From Anopheles merus (lineage: Eukaryota; Arthropoda; Insecta; Diptera; Culicidae), in assembly GCF_017562075.2 (NCBI RefSeq), contig NC_054082.1:54562681-54626680 (forward strand): 64,000 nt of DNA, in the 5' to 3' direction. Both the position numbers and the translations under genes were made by a program. Positions 9,851-22,400 of the stretch are shown here, piece after piece; position 1 is the first letter of the stretch, and every line of letters starts with the position of its first letter. The notes under the pieces were generated by a model. It worked only from the letters and a program-made list of their open reading frames with translations, did not search any database and was not told where the DNA came from.

Positions 9851-12800
9851 AATGTGTGCAGTGGCTTTATTCCGTACGTCCTAGCCCGGGCTTGGGACGG
9901 GTTTGTGTGTGGCTTCGAGTGAGCATGGCGCTCTTGGCGGGCTCCCCATAGGCTAATAACAGGCCATTGCCTATTCCATCTTGAAACCCTTGGGCAGCGC
10001 TCACGATCACCGCTTCGCCTCTTTTGATGGTTATGTTTATCTTGCCCGGTAATGCTTCACTCCCATTGCCCTACCCCACCGGCGAAGAGGTTGGCCTTCC
10101 TTCGGGCTGGTGGATTTTATCGTTCGTGAGATACGCAACGAAAACCATTTTCATATGCTTTTAAAAACATGGACACATGGAACGCTTTGCCAAGGCGAAG
10201 CACGCGTCGAATTTTTGGAATACGTTTTTCGAGGGATACGACTCCGGGTGTGCTAGGGTGTGCCTACAGCAGCTCATGCAGTGTGGCATAGGTATACCCC
10301 ACTAGACCGTACGGGGTAGGAACGATCGAGATAGTGTGCTGATTCGAAGGGTCCGGCCAATCTACGCTGCGAAGAATGCGAAATATTCCGTATCGATTGC
10401 GGTGAGATGAAACCGCAAAGGAATGGTTGTGAAACTTGGATTATTTTTGTATCATTCCTCCTATTTTATGATCACGGCCTCGTGCTCTCTCTCTCTTTCT
10501 TTCCCCTTGCTATCATTCCCTTTCTTAGCCGGTTTCCTTCGCAGCTATGCGATCCAATGTCCAGGGTGCAAAAGAATGCAGTGATTTGTGTTGGGCTTGT
10601 TTTGCTTTCTGTTGGACCTTCCAACATACATGTGTACAGGTGCTTAAAGTTCGTAAAACGGTACAATTGTTTCGAGTGGCTTTTATTTGCTGATATAATC
10701 CAATTTCCTTTGTGTGAGTAGTGAATTTTATTGAAAAATATTCGTTTCTTCGTCATCTTCCACTTGTTTCAGTGTAATGTGCTAGTTGTAAATTTACAGC
10801 GTGTGTGTGTTTCTGTGTATAAGCTGTAACAAAACAGCCTACGAAAGTGTTTCTACAGCAAAGCATTGCGTTCGTGATTAATTAAGCTAAACGTTATATA
10901 TATACATCGATAAAAATCCCTGTCGATAGTCACTGGTCATCAACCAAAATTGGAGAAAACATCCGACGCTGCTCTTTGAAGAGGTACGTTATAAAGATAT
11001 CATGTCCTGCAAAAGGGTTTGCACGTTGCAGGGGTTGGGTGTAAAAAATATCATTAAATAGAAATAATTGGCGTATGTTAGATAGTTACCAGTTGTCTTA
11101 ATTGGCTCTGGCGTCATCGGTGCCGATCCTACTAATGATTTACACAGAGACAGTGGACACAGAGACTCACGCGATCGCTCGCTGTGAGTGCTCGGGTGTA
11201 GTGGTCAACCGCACTTGCTTTGGAATGTCTGGGGTGATATATTGCAATTGCAATACATGCTGCTTGAATTAAAGGTGACCGATTAATTATAAGCTACAGC
11301 TAACACTGGAAGCATTTGCTTTGACATCTATAGGGAGTTTGTATGTTTGTTCGCATTGGCATTGGTTCTATCGATGTAAAACTTTTAATTTGAGTCCATC
11401 GAGAACTAAATCGAAAAAATGATTTCCTGCGCTTCAAACATGCACGCAATCACAATAGGGAGAAACGAGCGCTTGATTACATTGCGCGATATTTTCAGAG
11501 GACGCTAACAAACACACATACACGCTTACGGTAAAAAGCTCCCAAAACTTTGCTTAATATGTGAGGAAAGCATATCCCGGCCGAGGGCACCGAGAAGACG
11601 GGGGACGAAAAAAAAACCTGATAGGCATTCGGTTGTGGCCGTCCATAGCCTCCGGCAGAGCCGGTTTTCGCGTTCGCGTTTCGTGTCGTACCTGCCCGTT
11701 GAAGTCTTCGCGCGCGCTCTCTTGTTCAGCGGGGTGGCGTGCTTTCGGGTGGCTGTGCTTCGCCGCGTTGTTTGGAATTTGCCCGCCCATACTAAACACC
11801 GAAAACATGGCTGCCGCGAGCGCAAGGAGAGAAATTATACACCGCTTTGCGCCGTGATCGCAGAAAAGAGTTAAACGAAAATTAGTGACTCTTTAGTGAG
11901 AGCGTCTTGTTTTTAGCGATCCGCGGGATTGGTAAGCTGCCGAAGGCCGAAACACCCGTCGGCAGCTGTGGTGAGGTCAGTTCACGAATGTCAAACGTCG
12001 TACGGGATCGGATGTTGAGGCTGGTGGCTTTTGAGTGTTGCTGGCCGGAGCATCTGGGAGGAAAAGTTGCCTAACGAGTTTGTATGTCACCTGCACTCAT
12101 CGAAGGTGTTCCCTTCGGCGGATGCGAGAGATTGTTCGATTCTGTGTTCCGGGGACCGTTGGGTGTTTTTAGTTGATTGAGAAACAAAATCAGAAAGCTT
12201 TCCAATAAGGGCAAAGGAGAAAAAATGCTCGACACAGCCTTTGGCCCGTTCCGCATGAGCAAGCGACTCATGCGCAATGTAATCAATAACATGGTTTCCC
12301 TATCGCAATGGAAGTTATTCTTGTAAGTTGCTCACAAGCCCCCGGCGTGACATCGAGCGGAGACATCGAAGAGAAGCGTGTCGAGCTCCAGCCCTACAAA
12401 TGCCCGACTAATGAAGCGTAGAATTTATTCTAGCACCGAGCAACGTTTCTCATTTCCTTTTTCCGGTGAATAATAGAGTCATGTCCTACGAGCGGGGAGC
12501 TTGCTGTAAGAGAACAAATGCACCATCACGCCGCAGTGCAGCGAATGCACTCGTGAAGCATAACATTAGTATTACTGTAGAAGAACGTGCCGACCCGCCG
12601 GGTGGTTAATTTCAGAGGCCCTTTATTTCCGTTTCTCCTTTGCGCTCCTTTTCTATCCAATTCATGCTCACAAAGAAAAATCGTGATCGCTAGCAAGAAG
12701 ATCATCATTCCAGCTAGAACTACGTCAAGATCGTATGATTTTGAATAAATATGAAACCCTATGCGAGACTTCGATTTTTTCTTAAGCTTTTGCGAACCCT

Positions 12801-13462
12801 TTTGTACCATTGTGCAGTTGAAGAGCAGCATAAGCTCATTCATTTACCCTTCGCTCGATTATGCTTTGTCACCCAAGTGCTCCGCGTTCGCGATCTCCAG
12901 TGACAAAACACAGCCACGCAATCGCGCTAACTCAACGCTGGGGAGGTAAACAAGGTGGAGGCTGTGCCTAAATGAGGAAATTTGACACCATTCGAACGAA
13001 AACAAAAATTTGCATACAGCCATAAATAAAAAAAAACACGTAGATCAACTGAGCAGTGTGTCTGTGTGCAGTGGTCGAGCGGCGGTAGAGAGTAACAAAA
13101 AATTAAGTCACACGTTCGAGGGGCGATATAAAGTTTTTATGTTTACATTTATTAGTGTGGGTGGAACTGGCAAAAGTGTGGTTTTTATTTACTTTTTTTT
13201 ACTGTAGAAGTGTTTTATATCTTTAATTTATTATCTGAACTTTTTGTACCAACTATGGGCACAGCAATTTATAATTAGTATAGTACCGAGAGTTTATGTT
13301 TTCAATTTAATTAAAAAGGTAATGCAAAGGCTTTCTTTTGTTGCTATTTCGCTGAACACGTACTGGAATAGATATGAACTACATTTCGGTTTTGCTACTC
13401 AAAGAAGTGTATCTTCATTGTTTTTGCCATAATATTCGTGTCTTGTACATGGATTCGATTGC
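9560..13462. other. Gene-free interval with simple repeats
   Basis: A TG microsatellite (about 9811-9849, with one or two interruptions) lies near the left side. I found no exon, tRNA or transposon terminus. Scattered short ORFs, such as 11526-11874 on both strands, mirror one another and are typical of GC-richer non-coding DNA. Confidence 0.4.
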
Positions 13463-13558
13463 CTTTCCAAACGATTTGAAATACCTTCCCAAAAAAATAC
13501 CTTTCCAAACAATTTGAAATACCTTCCCAAATGTTGGATGTGAATTCCAAACGATTTG
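13463..13558. repeat. Short imperfect tandem repeat
   Basis: A unit of roughly 40 bp containing CCAAACRATTTGAAATACC and CTTCCCAAA occurs about two and a half times in direct orientation. No coding potential is apparent and I do not recognise it as part of a known element. Confidence 0.6.
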
Positions 13559-13805
13559 TTTATCTTCATGTGTATTTGTATGTTTATCGAGACGTTGACT
13601 GACTACATTTGCCTTTTAGTTCACCTAACATTCCTTAGCCCTTATAGATAACCTATTCAAAAGCATGAGTTTGTGTTCGCTCTACGAACTAGCGTAAAAT
13701 AACTTAATGGAGAAACAATCACCAATTTGTAAATAGTTACAATTGTGACGACAGGCGTATTCATTGCCGATTGTAAAATCTTTCTATTTTGATTACACTG
13801 CAAAA

Positions 13806-13806
<1 letters not shown>

Positions 13807-13862
<56 letters not shown>
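13807..13862. repeat. (CA)n microsatellite
   Basis: An uninterrupted CA dinucleotide run of about 56 bp. Confidence 0.97.
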
Positions 13863-13867
<5 letters not shown>

Positions 13868-16800
13868 ACCCAGCGTCAAGTAAGCAAAATCGCATCAAAA
13901 TAATCGTTTATTGCCATAGCGAAGGGAAAGCATACTTCTTCACCTTCCATGAGGCAAATTGCAATAAAATAACAAAACAAAATGCACCACTGTCTTCATT
14001 TCGCTTTTCCGCGCTTCCGCTCCCACCACAGTGAAGCTCGAGGAACCAGCTAAGCAAGTGGCTCCTTTTATCGTCCATCTTTAGTACCGCCACAAATCAG
14101 TAAGCGACTCCGCCTCAGATTGTTATTGAACGTATCGTCGAGGTGGAGAAAATGGGTGAAACGAAAAGTACGGCTATCGTCCAAAGGGTGCGCGAGCGTT
14201 TTCACCGAAAACTGCACGCCTGAATGCACCGATGAGCAAGTGAAAGAGCGCAGATGGACGCAGTATGCAAGCATCGCGCATGCAAGAAAGGCACATGCAA
14301 TGCATGGAGAGGAGCGGAAAGAAATGCATCATCGCTTCCCGTATGAGCCTTTGGATGGAGATGATGAGGTGTCGGTGAGATTAGAAAAAAGGCTGGTTGT
14401 AATTCGATAATTTCCCAAGCTCCTAATGTAAGTGATGCTGGGTGTAGTAAACGCTCTAATTAGTGTAGCTCTACAGCATGAAACATGTGCAATTTGGTAG
14501 TAAGGGAGTAGGGAGTACTGCTAAAGAGATTTGATGAGTTTTTAAGGTTAAATTGATTAAAATTACAATTCTTCTTGTAATATTATTTACGTAATTTATT
14601 TATTTATTTGTTTATTTTATCCTAATCAAAATCATTTGCATCAGTGTATAATGAAGTTTTCTTTAGATATAGAGGTAGACCAATTTGCTTGGATAGATGA
14701 AACTAATAAACAATCTTTCGGAAGGTCGCAAAGATTAACACCTTGTCACTGTTTGATGTTATCCTCTATTAGCTTTTGGGGTCCCTTCCAAAGACAACTG
14801 CTCTATGATCGTAACATTAGAACATGGAGTGATACAATTACATGACATTCCCGAACAAATGATTCACCATCAACATTAATGCCACGACAATTTGGCCCTG
14901 ATGACCATTTTCACAAGAGATTCTTCGCTGTCTCTCACCTTCTAATGGAGCGTCATTTTCACAACTCACGCGAACCACGCTTGCGTGAAATTGTGGTGAC
15001 AATTGAAACAATTTTATCGTTCCCGATTCCTTCCACGCAGCACATGGGCCAGGTACCGCCGGCAAGCAAGCAAACGTCTTTTGGAATGGAAAGGCTTCGT
15101 GAAAATGATGCCGAATGATGCATTAGTGTGACCAGCAGCTGTGACGCGCCAAGGGCAACCGTCACGCGTAATGGCCGATCGGCCGGATCGGCTGTGCCGC
15201 TTCCGTCACCTTAGCCGGCACCGACCTTTGGGTGGGAATTTTCCTCCCATTCTTCTCCTTGCAGGCTCCGTAGATATGTCGTGTTAGATACGCCCTGTTG
15301 GTTCAGGAAATGGCGTAAGCCCCCGGAGTATTTCCTCTAATTTAAACTGTCCTCTTGCATTGCACGGTACTATGAAGTGATACAAACTACGCACCACGAT
15401 GGATGTCTTGTGGCCTTAGATTAATTTCAACAATATACCTTACATTAATTTCAAGGGGTAATTGCTTTTGGTGGAAGTTTGGCTTACGGCAACAGAAAAG
15501 TTCATCATCATGTTTAATTTATTAAACTGTTGACTACAAACATTAACAAATTATTCCTAATGGTACTGAATCACTCAGTTTAATGTAAAGCCCCTGTCCC
15601 AATCAAGAATACTTATCGTTCGATGCATTTTAATTGCACTTGCATGATGAACACATGCTAGCATACTGTTTTCAATGGCTTCCGTCGTTACGGTATCTCT
15701 TCGTCTATTGCCTGTACAGTGTGTGACAAAAAAACTGCACCGTCTCACGCGAGCTAAAGTATAAACGTGAAAAAAGCACACCTACGTGCTCGTTAATAGT
15801 AAGAGCTAGTGAGCAATAAATAATCGATGGTCAAACGTGCTACCCACGCATCCCAGCGCCCCCGTACCTTCTACCAATCGTATACTAGTTGAAGCGTTTT
15901 TTGTTTAGTTTTCTACGCGTTGCTATTGCTACTTCTGCAAATGGGTAGTAAAAGCGTTTTCGCTTTCGCACACACAAAACAGGGCGCCCAAGTCGGTTAG
16001 CGTGTGGTGTGGTATGCCAAAGCAGCTGAGAGAATGGCCAAGCGCAAAAGAAGCGGCTCATCAACGCCACCCCGGCACCCGAACCTAGTGCCACCGTAGC
16101 AGTAGTGCGTTTTGGAATGAAAGCGCAAGCAAACGCTGCTAATTTGTGCTTCCCTCGAAATCGGAAGCAGGCGGAAGTGTGCGTAGCGTCGAGCGAGCAG
16201 AAGCGGTGGAAAAGACTGCACTCTAAAGGGATCGTCGGCTTCGTGCCTCATGGCAATCAGGCCGTTTTTCCATTCGGAATGTTTGGAGCGTTTATTTTGC
16301 CGCTTCCAGGGGTAAGCGTTGTAGCTCGCGAGCCGTCGGGCGCTGGTCGTGTACGTATGGCCAAAATGGGGGGTTTGTTTCCGGGATGTGAATCGTTCGC
16401 GGAAGTTGTTTTCGGTGATCTAGTGTTGGTTATTGGTTTTTTGTTTGTTTGTTTACCATAGCAAACATTCAAACAGCTCAAAGCATAAAGGTAGCTCGTA
16501 GGAGGACGTCTATTATATTTACGTTGCATGTGTTTTTGATACAAATCTGCATCTCTTTGGAGAAATATTTGTAGACAAAAATGGACATTTCCATCATGTC
16601 ATGTTATGATAGTACATCTGGTATGAGATACAATGACTTTATTGCAAGATAGCGTGTGGTCATTTAATCTATTCAAACATTTCTCACGATTTAGTGAAAG
16701 CTCTCACAAAAATCTCCTAAAATGTCATCTTAATGTATGATGCGTGTTGGTTTTTTTGATCGTTGATTCGAACACAACGCACCGCAACGATCGCATATGT

Positions 16801-19261
16801 AAATAGAGCGGATATTGATTCCACGATCGGCGCCGACACAATCACTACACTACACCTTGTGATCATTCTTGATCTGCCAATGTATGCTCGCTTCCTCCGA
16901 CATCTCATTCGTATGCGATGAGGCTGCATGTTCCGCTGGTCGCAGCAAATGGCATTGACTCCCACCAACCCTTAAGCTGGACTGTCGCTCCGAATGAGGG
17001 TGACCGTTTCGAGCGCACACTCTTGCACAATTGTGTCACATCGTTGCCCAAATCGCGGACTGTGGCTGGGATCCGCTTTTCCCACACGAACTGCTATGTG
17101 ACATCACCAACCTGTATGGGAGAAGGGGATACATGTCACGGAAAAATAGCTCTAGGAACTCAGCCAAGCGAATCGTCCATCGGGTGTCCGTTTCGCAGTG
17201 TCCCATGACTTTACTCTACCCGCCCGCTCACCCTCCCCGTGACCAGGGTAACTGTTTCTTGTGTGGCTTGTAGTTGTAGCTTCATCCCGCTCTTTCACTG
17301 TAAGGGACAAGACGTTTTTTTTTTGTATTATTAGCTACGTATTGAAGATTGGAGCGCGGGCATTAATTGCACCGTGATTGCATTCGCTTGGAGGGAAGCG
17401 GACCGAGCAAACAGCACCCAACAACCACAACGACGACAACGGCGACAGTGAGTGAGTCGAGCCCATCAGGTGAATTGGATTGGATTGAGTGGTATTGGGA
17501 CACGTGAACCGCAAGACAATCCGTTCGCCAGTGCAATTAAATACCACTAAACGCCACTCACTATTTCCTTTCCTTCGTCCGATCGTGTTGAACGGTTGAA
17601 TTGTGTTTCTTTTTGTTCGTAGGCGAAGTCTTCGTTTAAAAAATCACTTCAACCGTAGCTAGAAACTTTGCCCGTCCGCAAGTTGCTTAGAAGAAATAAT
17701 AATGAAAAAAACGGTACAATTTAAAGGTACTGCTTGGCGAGCAGTCTTTTCACACCCAGTGAGTGTATGCGAGTGTCTTTATGATGGCATTGATTTATGC
17801 GTTAAAATTACCCTGCATACAAAATGGTACCATTCATAGCGAGTGTCTTCAGTGCTGCACCAAACGGCACCACTTGTTCGAGTGTGAACCAGTCTGTGCC
17901 TGTGTGCAAGGTCAGCGTTTTGGTGTACGTCCTGCATGCATGCGCCGTTGCCCCCCAAAATGAACCCCTGTGCGTGTGATCAGGCAGCTCCCCCCCCTGC
18001 TTCACCCCTCTTCTCCCACCTAATCACTACCAACCATCCTGCCCGTTGTGGCGTTTGTTTTGTGAAAGTTGTCGAAGGTGGTCGCACTGATCGTGGTCGT
18101 ACCGAAATGCCGCCTTCGGTGTCCTCGTTTCGGGCCGAACCTGTTCTGTGCACCGCCGATGGTTTCACGTTCCTTTCTGCGTGCCGAATTCGAGTTGCAT
18201 ACCCCTCCCGATATGCCCCCCTCTAGGCTTGGCGCGCGTTAAATGGAGACTTCGGCGGCACCATCGGAACCGCAGCTGAGGAGGTGACCGAGGAGCGCAC
18301 AGAAGATGTGAATTGACTGGACAATGAACCTTCTGTCACAGGGGCGGCACTTAGTGTAAACAAATAAGACGCGATCTTTTACGGAGTGGCAGGGGCGAAG
18401 TTGAGCCTTTCGCGACGGGGTGTGTACCGCTACACGTGCATTGTTTGTCGATCGCTGTTTGGTGGAGGCGTTTCATTTCTTTTCGCAGCCCAATCGGCAT
18501 GGTGAGATGATCCGGGCAACGGTAAACATGTGTTTGGAGCACACATTTCTCTGCTCTTTTTCGCAGTCCGACCTTTGGTGGGGTGGAAGATGACGCGATC
18601 TATCGCGTGATCGTGATGTGTTAGCGTAAACATCTTCAGTGCGCTACTTTTGCTTTACAGTCGGGCGTTGTGCTATTTTATGGTGATATTATACTTGTGG
18701 AATACTTGTATTTGTCTCACCTCGAGCAAACTTGTGTATTAAAATCCAAGTTCGATACATTTACGAATTGCTGATTCCTAATGACACTATCTTTTGGGGC
18801 TTCTTCTGCAATCACTATTACAAGCTGGAAGAAATATGTTGTTTTGCTCGCCAATTACATTCTGTTACATTGTAATCCTTGGCTTGTATGTTTAATGACA
18901 TGCGCCAAATCTCTACGCCGCCTTGTGTTCGTCTTCCCGTGACAGTCACGCTTACATTAAAGCTATTCTTTCTGCTACACAAGAGACTTAAAATACATCT
19001 CTCGAAAAAAACAACTAAACTCCGATATGAAAGTAAGCTCATTTGTTCCATTATTACCAGACGCGCTAATTAACCGCAGAGCCGGTCACTCACGCCACCG
19101 TCAAAGCCGTAACCGTAGTGGAAACATCCGTCAAACTGATGCGATAAAGATCATGATCGTCACGGCAATCGATGAACGGTGCAACACTAAAGTACTACTT
19201 TCTTCATGATGAATCAAACCCGGGAAGCATGCTGCTGTAACATTGATTTTCGATGGAGCAC
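13863..19261. other. Gene-free interval
   Basis: No supportable gene or mobile element was seen. Longer open frames (for example 16105-16461 plus, opposed by 16257-16544 minus) lack recognisable domains. The region may contain regulatory DNA or introns of an untranslated or unrecognised transcript. Confidence 0.4.
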
Positions 19262-19422
19262 CGCCACCTAACATTCAGGTGGCGTTTCGGTACACCCTCC
19301 GGTGGGTGTTTTCACCTATTGTGTATGCAGCAGTAGAGGAGGGCATACACAATAATCGATTTGCGGACGCGATTATGATGACGTCGGTCGAGCTTATCAG
19401 TCTTTCTCCTACACGGAGAAAG
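19262..19422. other. Cluster of four perfect hairpins, function unknown
   Basis: Four inverted repeats with perfect stems follow one another within 161 bases. They are an 8-bp stem with 7-nt loop (19262-19284, CGCCACCT/AGGTGGCG); a 6-bp stem with 6-nt loop (19292-19309); a 12-bp stem with 14-nt loop (19317-19328 with 19343-19354, TATTGTGTATGC); and an 8-bp stem with 5-nt loop (19402-19422, CTTTCTCC/GGAGAAAG). A weaker 6-bp stem overlaps at 19353-19375. No ORF explains this. It could be a structured non-coding RNA or a palindrome-rich regulatory module. The pairings are read directly; the function is unknown. Confidence 0.45.
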
Positions 19423-22400
19423 GAGATGCATGTTTCAAGCCCTGTGGGTACGTCATTAGGTAGCTCGAACGAGTATATTTAACAAAAAATACACCAACTT
19501 CCTTTCGTATCGATCGTGTTTGCCAACGGGCACCGTAATTTATGCAAGATTGGTTTTTTTTTTTATTTGTTTCACTCAGAAATTCGAACAAAACTTGCTA
19601 ATTGGATTGTGAATGGACGCCCCAGTTTCTCTGCGGAGGCTGTACCTGCGTTTAGATTAACATAAAACGGAAAGAAACGGCTCTGAGGCTAGCTGACCCA
19701 CTTCACGAACACGGCAAACCACATGTTCTTACGCGTGATTGAAAAACGATCATCTTCCCGCGGTGCACCCACAAATTGCATGCAGCCAGTTCTCTTTCTG
19801 GCTAGTTGGTAGCGTTCGGAGGATTGTAAAACCATAATCATAAATCATGCGCCCTCTTCCGCCGGTTCCGCCGTTCCCGCTGAAGGGCGGCTCGAGCTCT
19901 TTGGTCATACACTAATTACGATCAAAAAGCGGCCCTACAGAGGAAGAGTGGAGTGCGTTGGATGCACCGGTCTATGTTAAACATTCGTGCCAGCACCATG
20001 CTGGTAGGCTGCTGCTAGAAGCGTTGGTCCTGTCTATTGAGGCGGAAACCTGAAACGTGTGCTCCCGCAGTTTTGTACCGAGATCGATTTGATCGTTGTT
20101 GAGCATGCTGTGTACGGAACTGCTTTCGGCGCACCGTGTTGTTAGTTTGCTGGGGTACAGATTGTACAATTGTGGTACACGATTCTGGACCTTATTTACA
20201 AGGGGGCAAAGAGAGGGAATACGAGATGCTTGGCTGGAAAGTTGATGTTGATCCATTTTTTTCTTTCTATATAGCAAGAAACTGACGATGGCGGAGTGAA
20301 AGATATGAAAGTTGCATCCTAATGGGTTCTCTGAGGTTTTCGTTTGAAATTGGCGGACACAGCGTAAGCTTTACGCTCGCCTAACAGTAGCAGTTGTGCC
20401 TTTTAGCAGTCTATTTGAGCGCTGAATAGATGCAGTTTTTGCGCGAACCTTATCGTTCCATCGAAAGACCTTTGCTACCATTGAGTAGCATTATGTAAAC
20501 GCTTTGAGGTGCGGGCTGAAACTATGCTATTGAAGTTTGTGGTTCGGTTATCTCATCCCATTTCCTGTATTGGGATTTCCTTTTCATATTTGTTTGTTGC
20601 GAAAAGAGAAAAGTTATTCACTTTACATTCAACTATTTCGCAGGAAACTTAACAATACTCTAACAAATTCAATGTAAAATTCTTCTTCTATCGTCTTATA
20701 CAAATAATAATATATGTAAACAAGCTATTTTATATTATTTGTGTGACCTAGGACAAGAGTTGTTGGGAACACAATTGGTTGTTGGCCGTTATTGCATAAG
20801 GTGTAGATACTGATCATTGGATACTACATTCTAGGCCGTTTCCATGACACACACACGCGTCATACAAACGTTCCCTCCGGTCAAACCCTCGCCTCACGTA
20901 TGTGTCAGCTCCAAACTAGTTCAACTTCGTGATCTTCGGATTAGGGAGCTGTTAAAAGTGTGCTCGGATTGGTCATAAAGGCAGCGTGTCTTGAAGTCTC
21001 AGTTGACAGCTAATTGCTTTGTTGCACGACACTACACAGCGAACTATTGTTAGGTTAAGAATAACAAGCAAACCATTACGGAAAGGCACGGCGGTCGGTT
21101 GAGGGTGCATCGTAAGGTGCATCGTACTTCGTTAGCACATTAGTCGTGTTCACAGTCTGAATGGCAGGTGGCTGCGTTCGTTCAACGATCGCTCAAGTTA
21201 GTGTCGTCAAGTATGTTTGTATGGAGAGCTGACGTGCTCGGCGGGACTAGAATCTTCCACCCTACCTTGTGCACTAATCGGTACAAGGTGATCGGGAGGA
21301 TCGAGCGAAGGCACAATCCGTTGTGTAATGTTGGTTGGTTGTTGAAATGCATTGCTTGTCTCCAAACGAACACACATACTTTAGCAAACTGGTTGACGTA
21401 TCTTTTATGACGTCCAAAATTGTTTATTAGGTCCTTCAAAAAGCGTACCCAAGTCGAGGATATCGATAGCACCACCAAATATTACTTTCGATCGCATTAA
21501 CACGCTGCAATGCCATTTACTCGCCTGAAGAACGCTTCGATGAGCTAGACTTTCGCTTTTGGCCAAATTGTCCCCAGTCGCACATGACATCGGACACCGT
21601 CACCGATTCAGGGGTTTGGTTCGCTGTTTCGTTCACGTTCACTAGGCTCTCGGGAGCGGTAAGCTCAAGAAGGAACCAGCGTGTGTCGCAAAAGGCCAAC
21701 ACTAACGAACGAGCGGCCTTCGTTTAGACGTGTCAAGAATACTGACTAGTTTTTGTCCAGCCGCAGTCAATTACGGTGTGTTTCGTTTGCTTGGGTAATA
21801 GGCAAGCGTTGGCCTTGCGTGATGGCCTTTGTGTCTCAGGACTGTCCTTGGCGGCAGGACTGGTTTGGCTCGAGAGGCGTGTTCTCTTCCGTGCTGCTTG
21901 TGTTTGGATGACTTCGCGATACAGGTCGGACAGGTTCTGCTGTGATAAGAGCAGCCATCATCAATTTCGAGAGCTTAAGCGCACCGCACGGAGAACGTTC
22001 TGGATAGCTGTATCTAAGCTGGAGCCAGTTTTGCATCATTAATGAAGCACCATCTTCGATGAACAAGTTGCCATGAGTAACAACTCGCTGGAATGTGGTT
22101 TCGGAAGACGCACCCCAGCGTGTAGACAGCTCAAGAAGGAAGGAATTAATGCATGTTTTGAAATCTATGATCCACGAAACTCTGTCCACGCACATCAGAT
22201 CTTGATTGATCAACCATTGTTTGTTGGCTTACGGTCCTTTCACTTTTTACACCAGTTTCCGGCCAGCCGTACGTACCGCTGGCTGGGAGAAAGAAAATCG
22301 AAATCCGATTGGAAAAATAGAGCTGGAAAAATAGTGTACCGGGCTGGCCATAAACACCGCACGAGGCTCGGCAGGGATGGAGCGGCTAGCGGGAAGGCTT

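Noticed and set aside
13657..13863. Cys/Val-rich minus ORF
   Set aside because: Artefact of the CA microsatellite.
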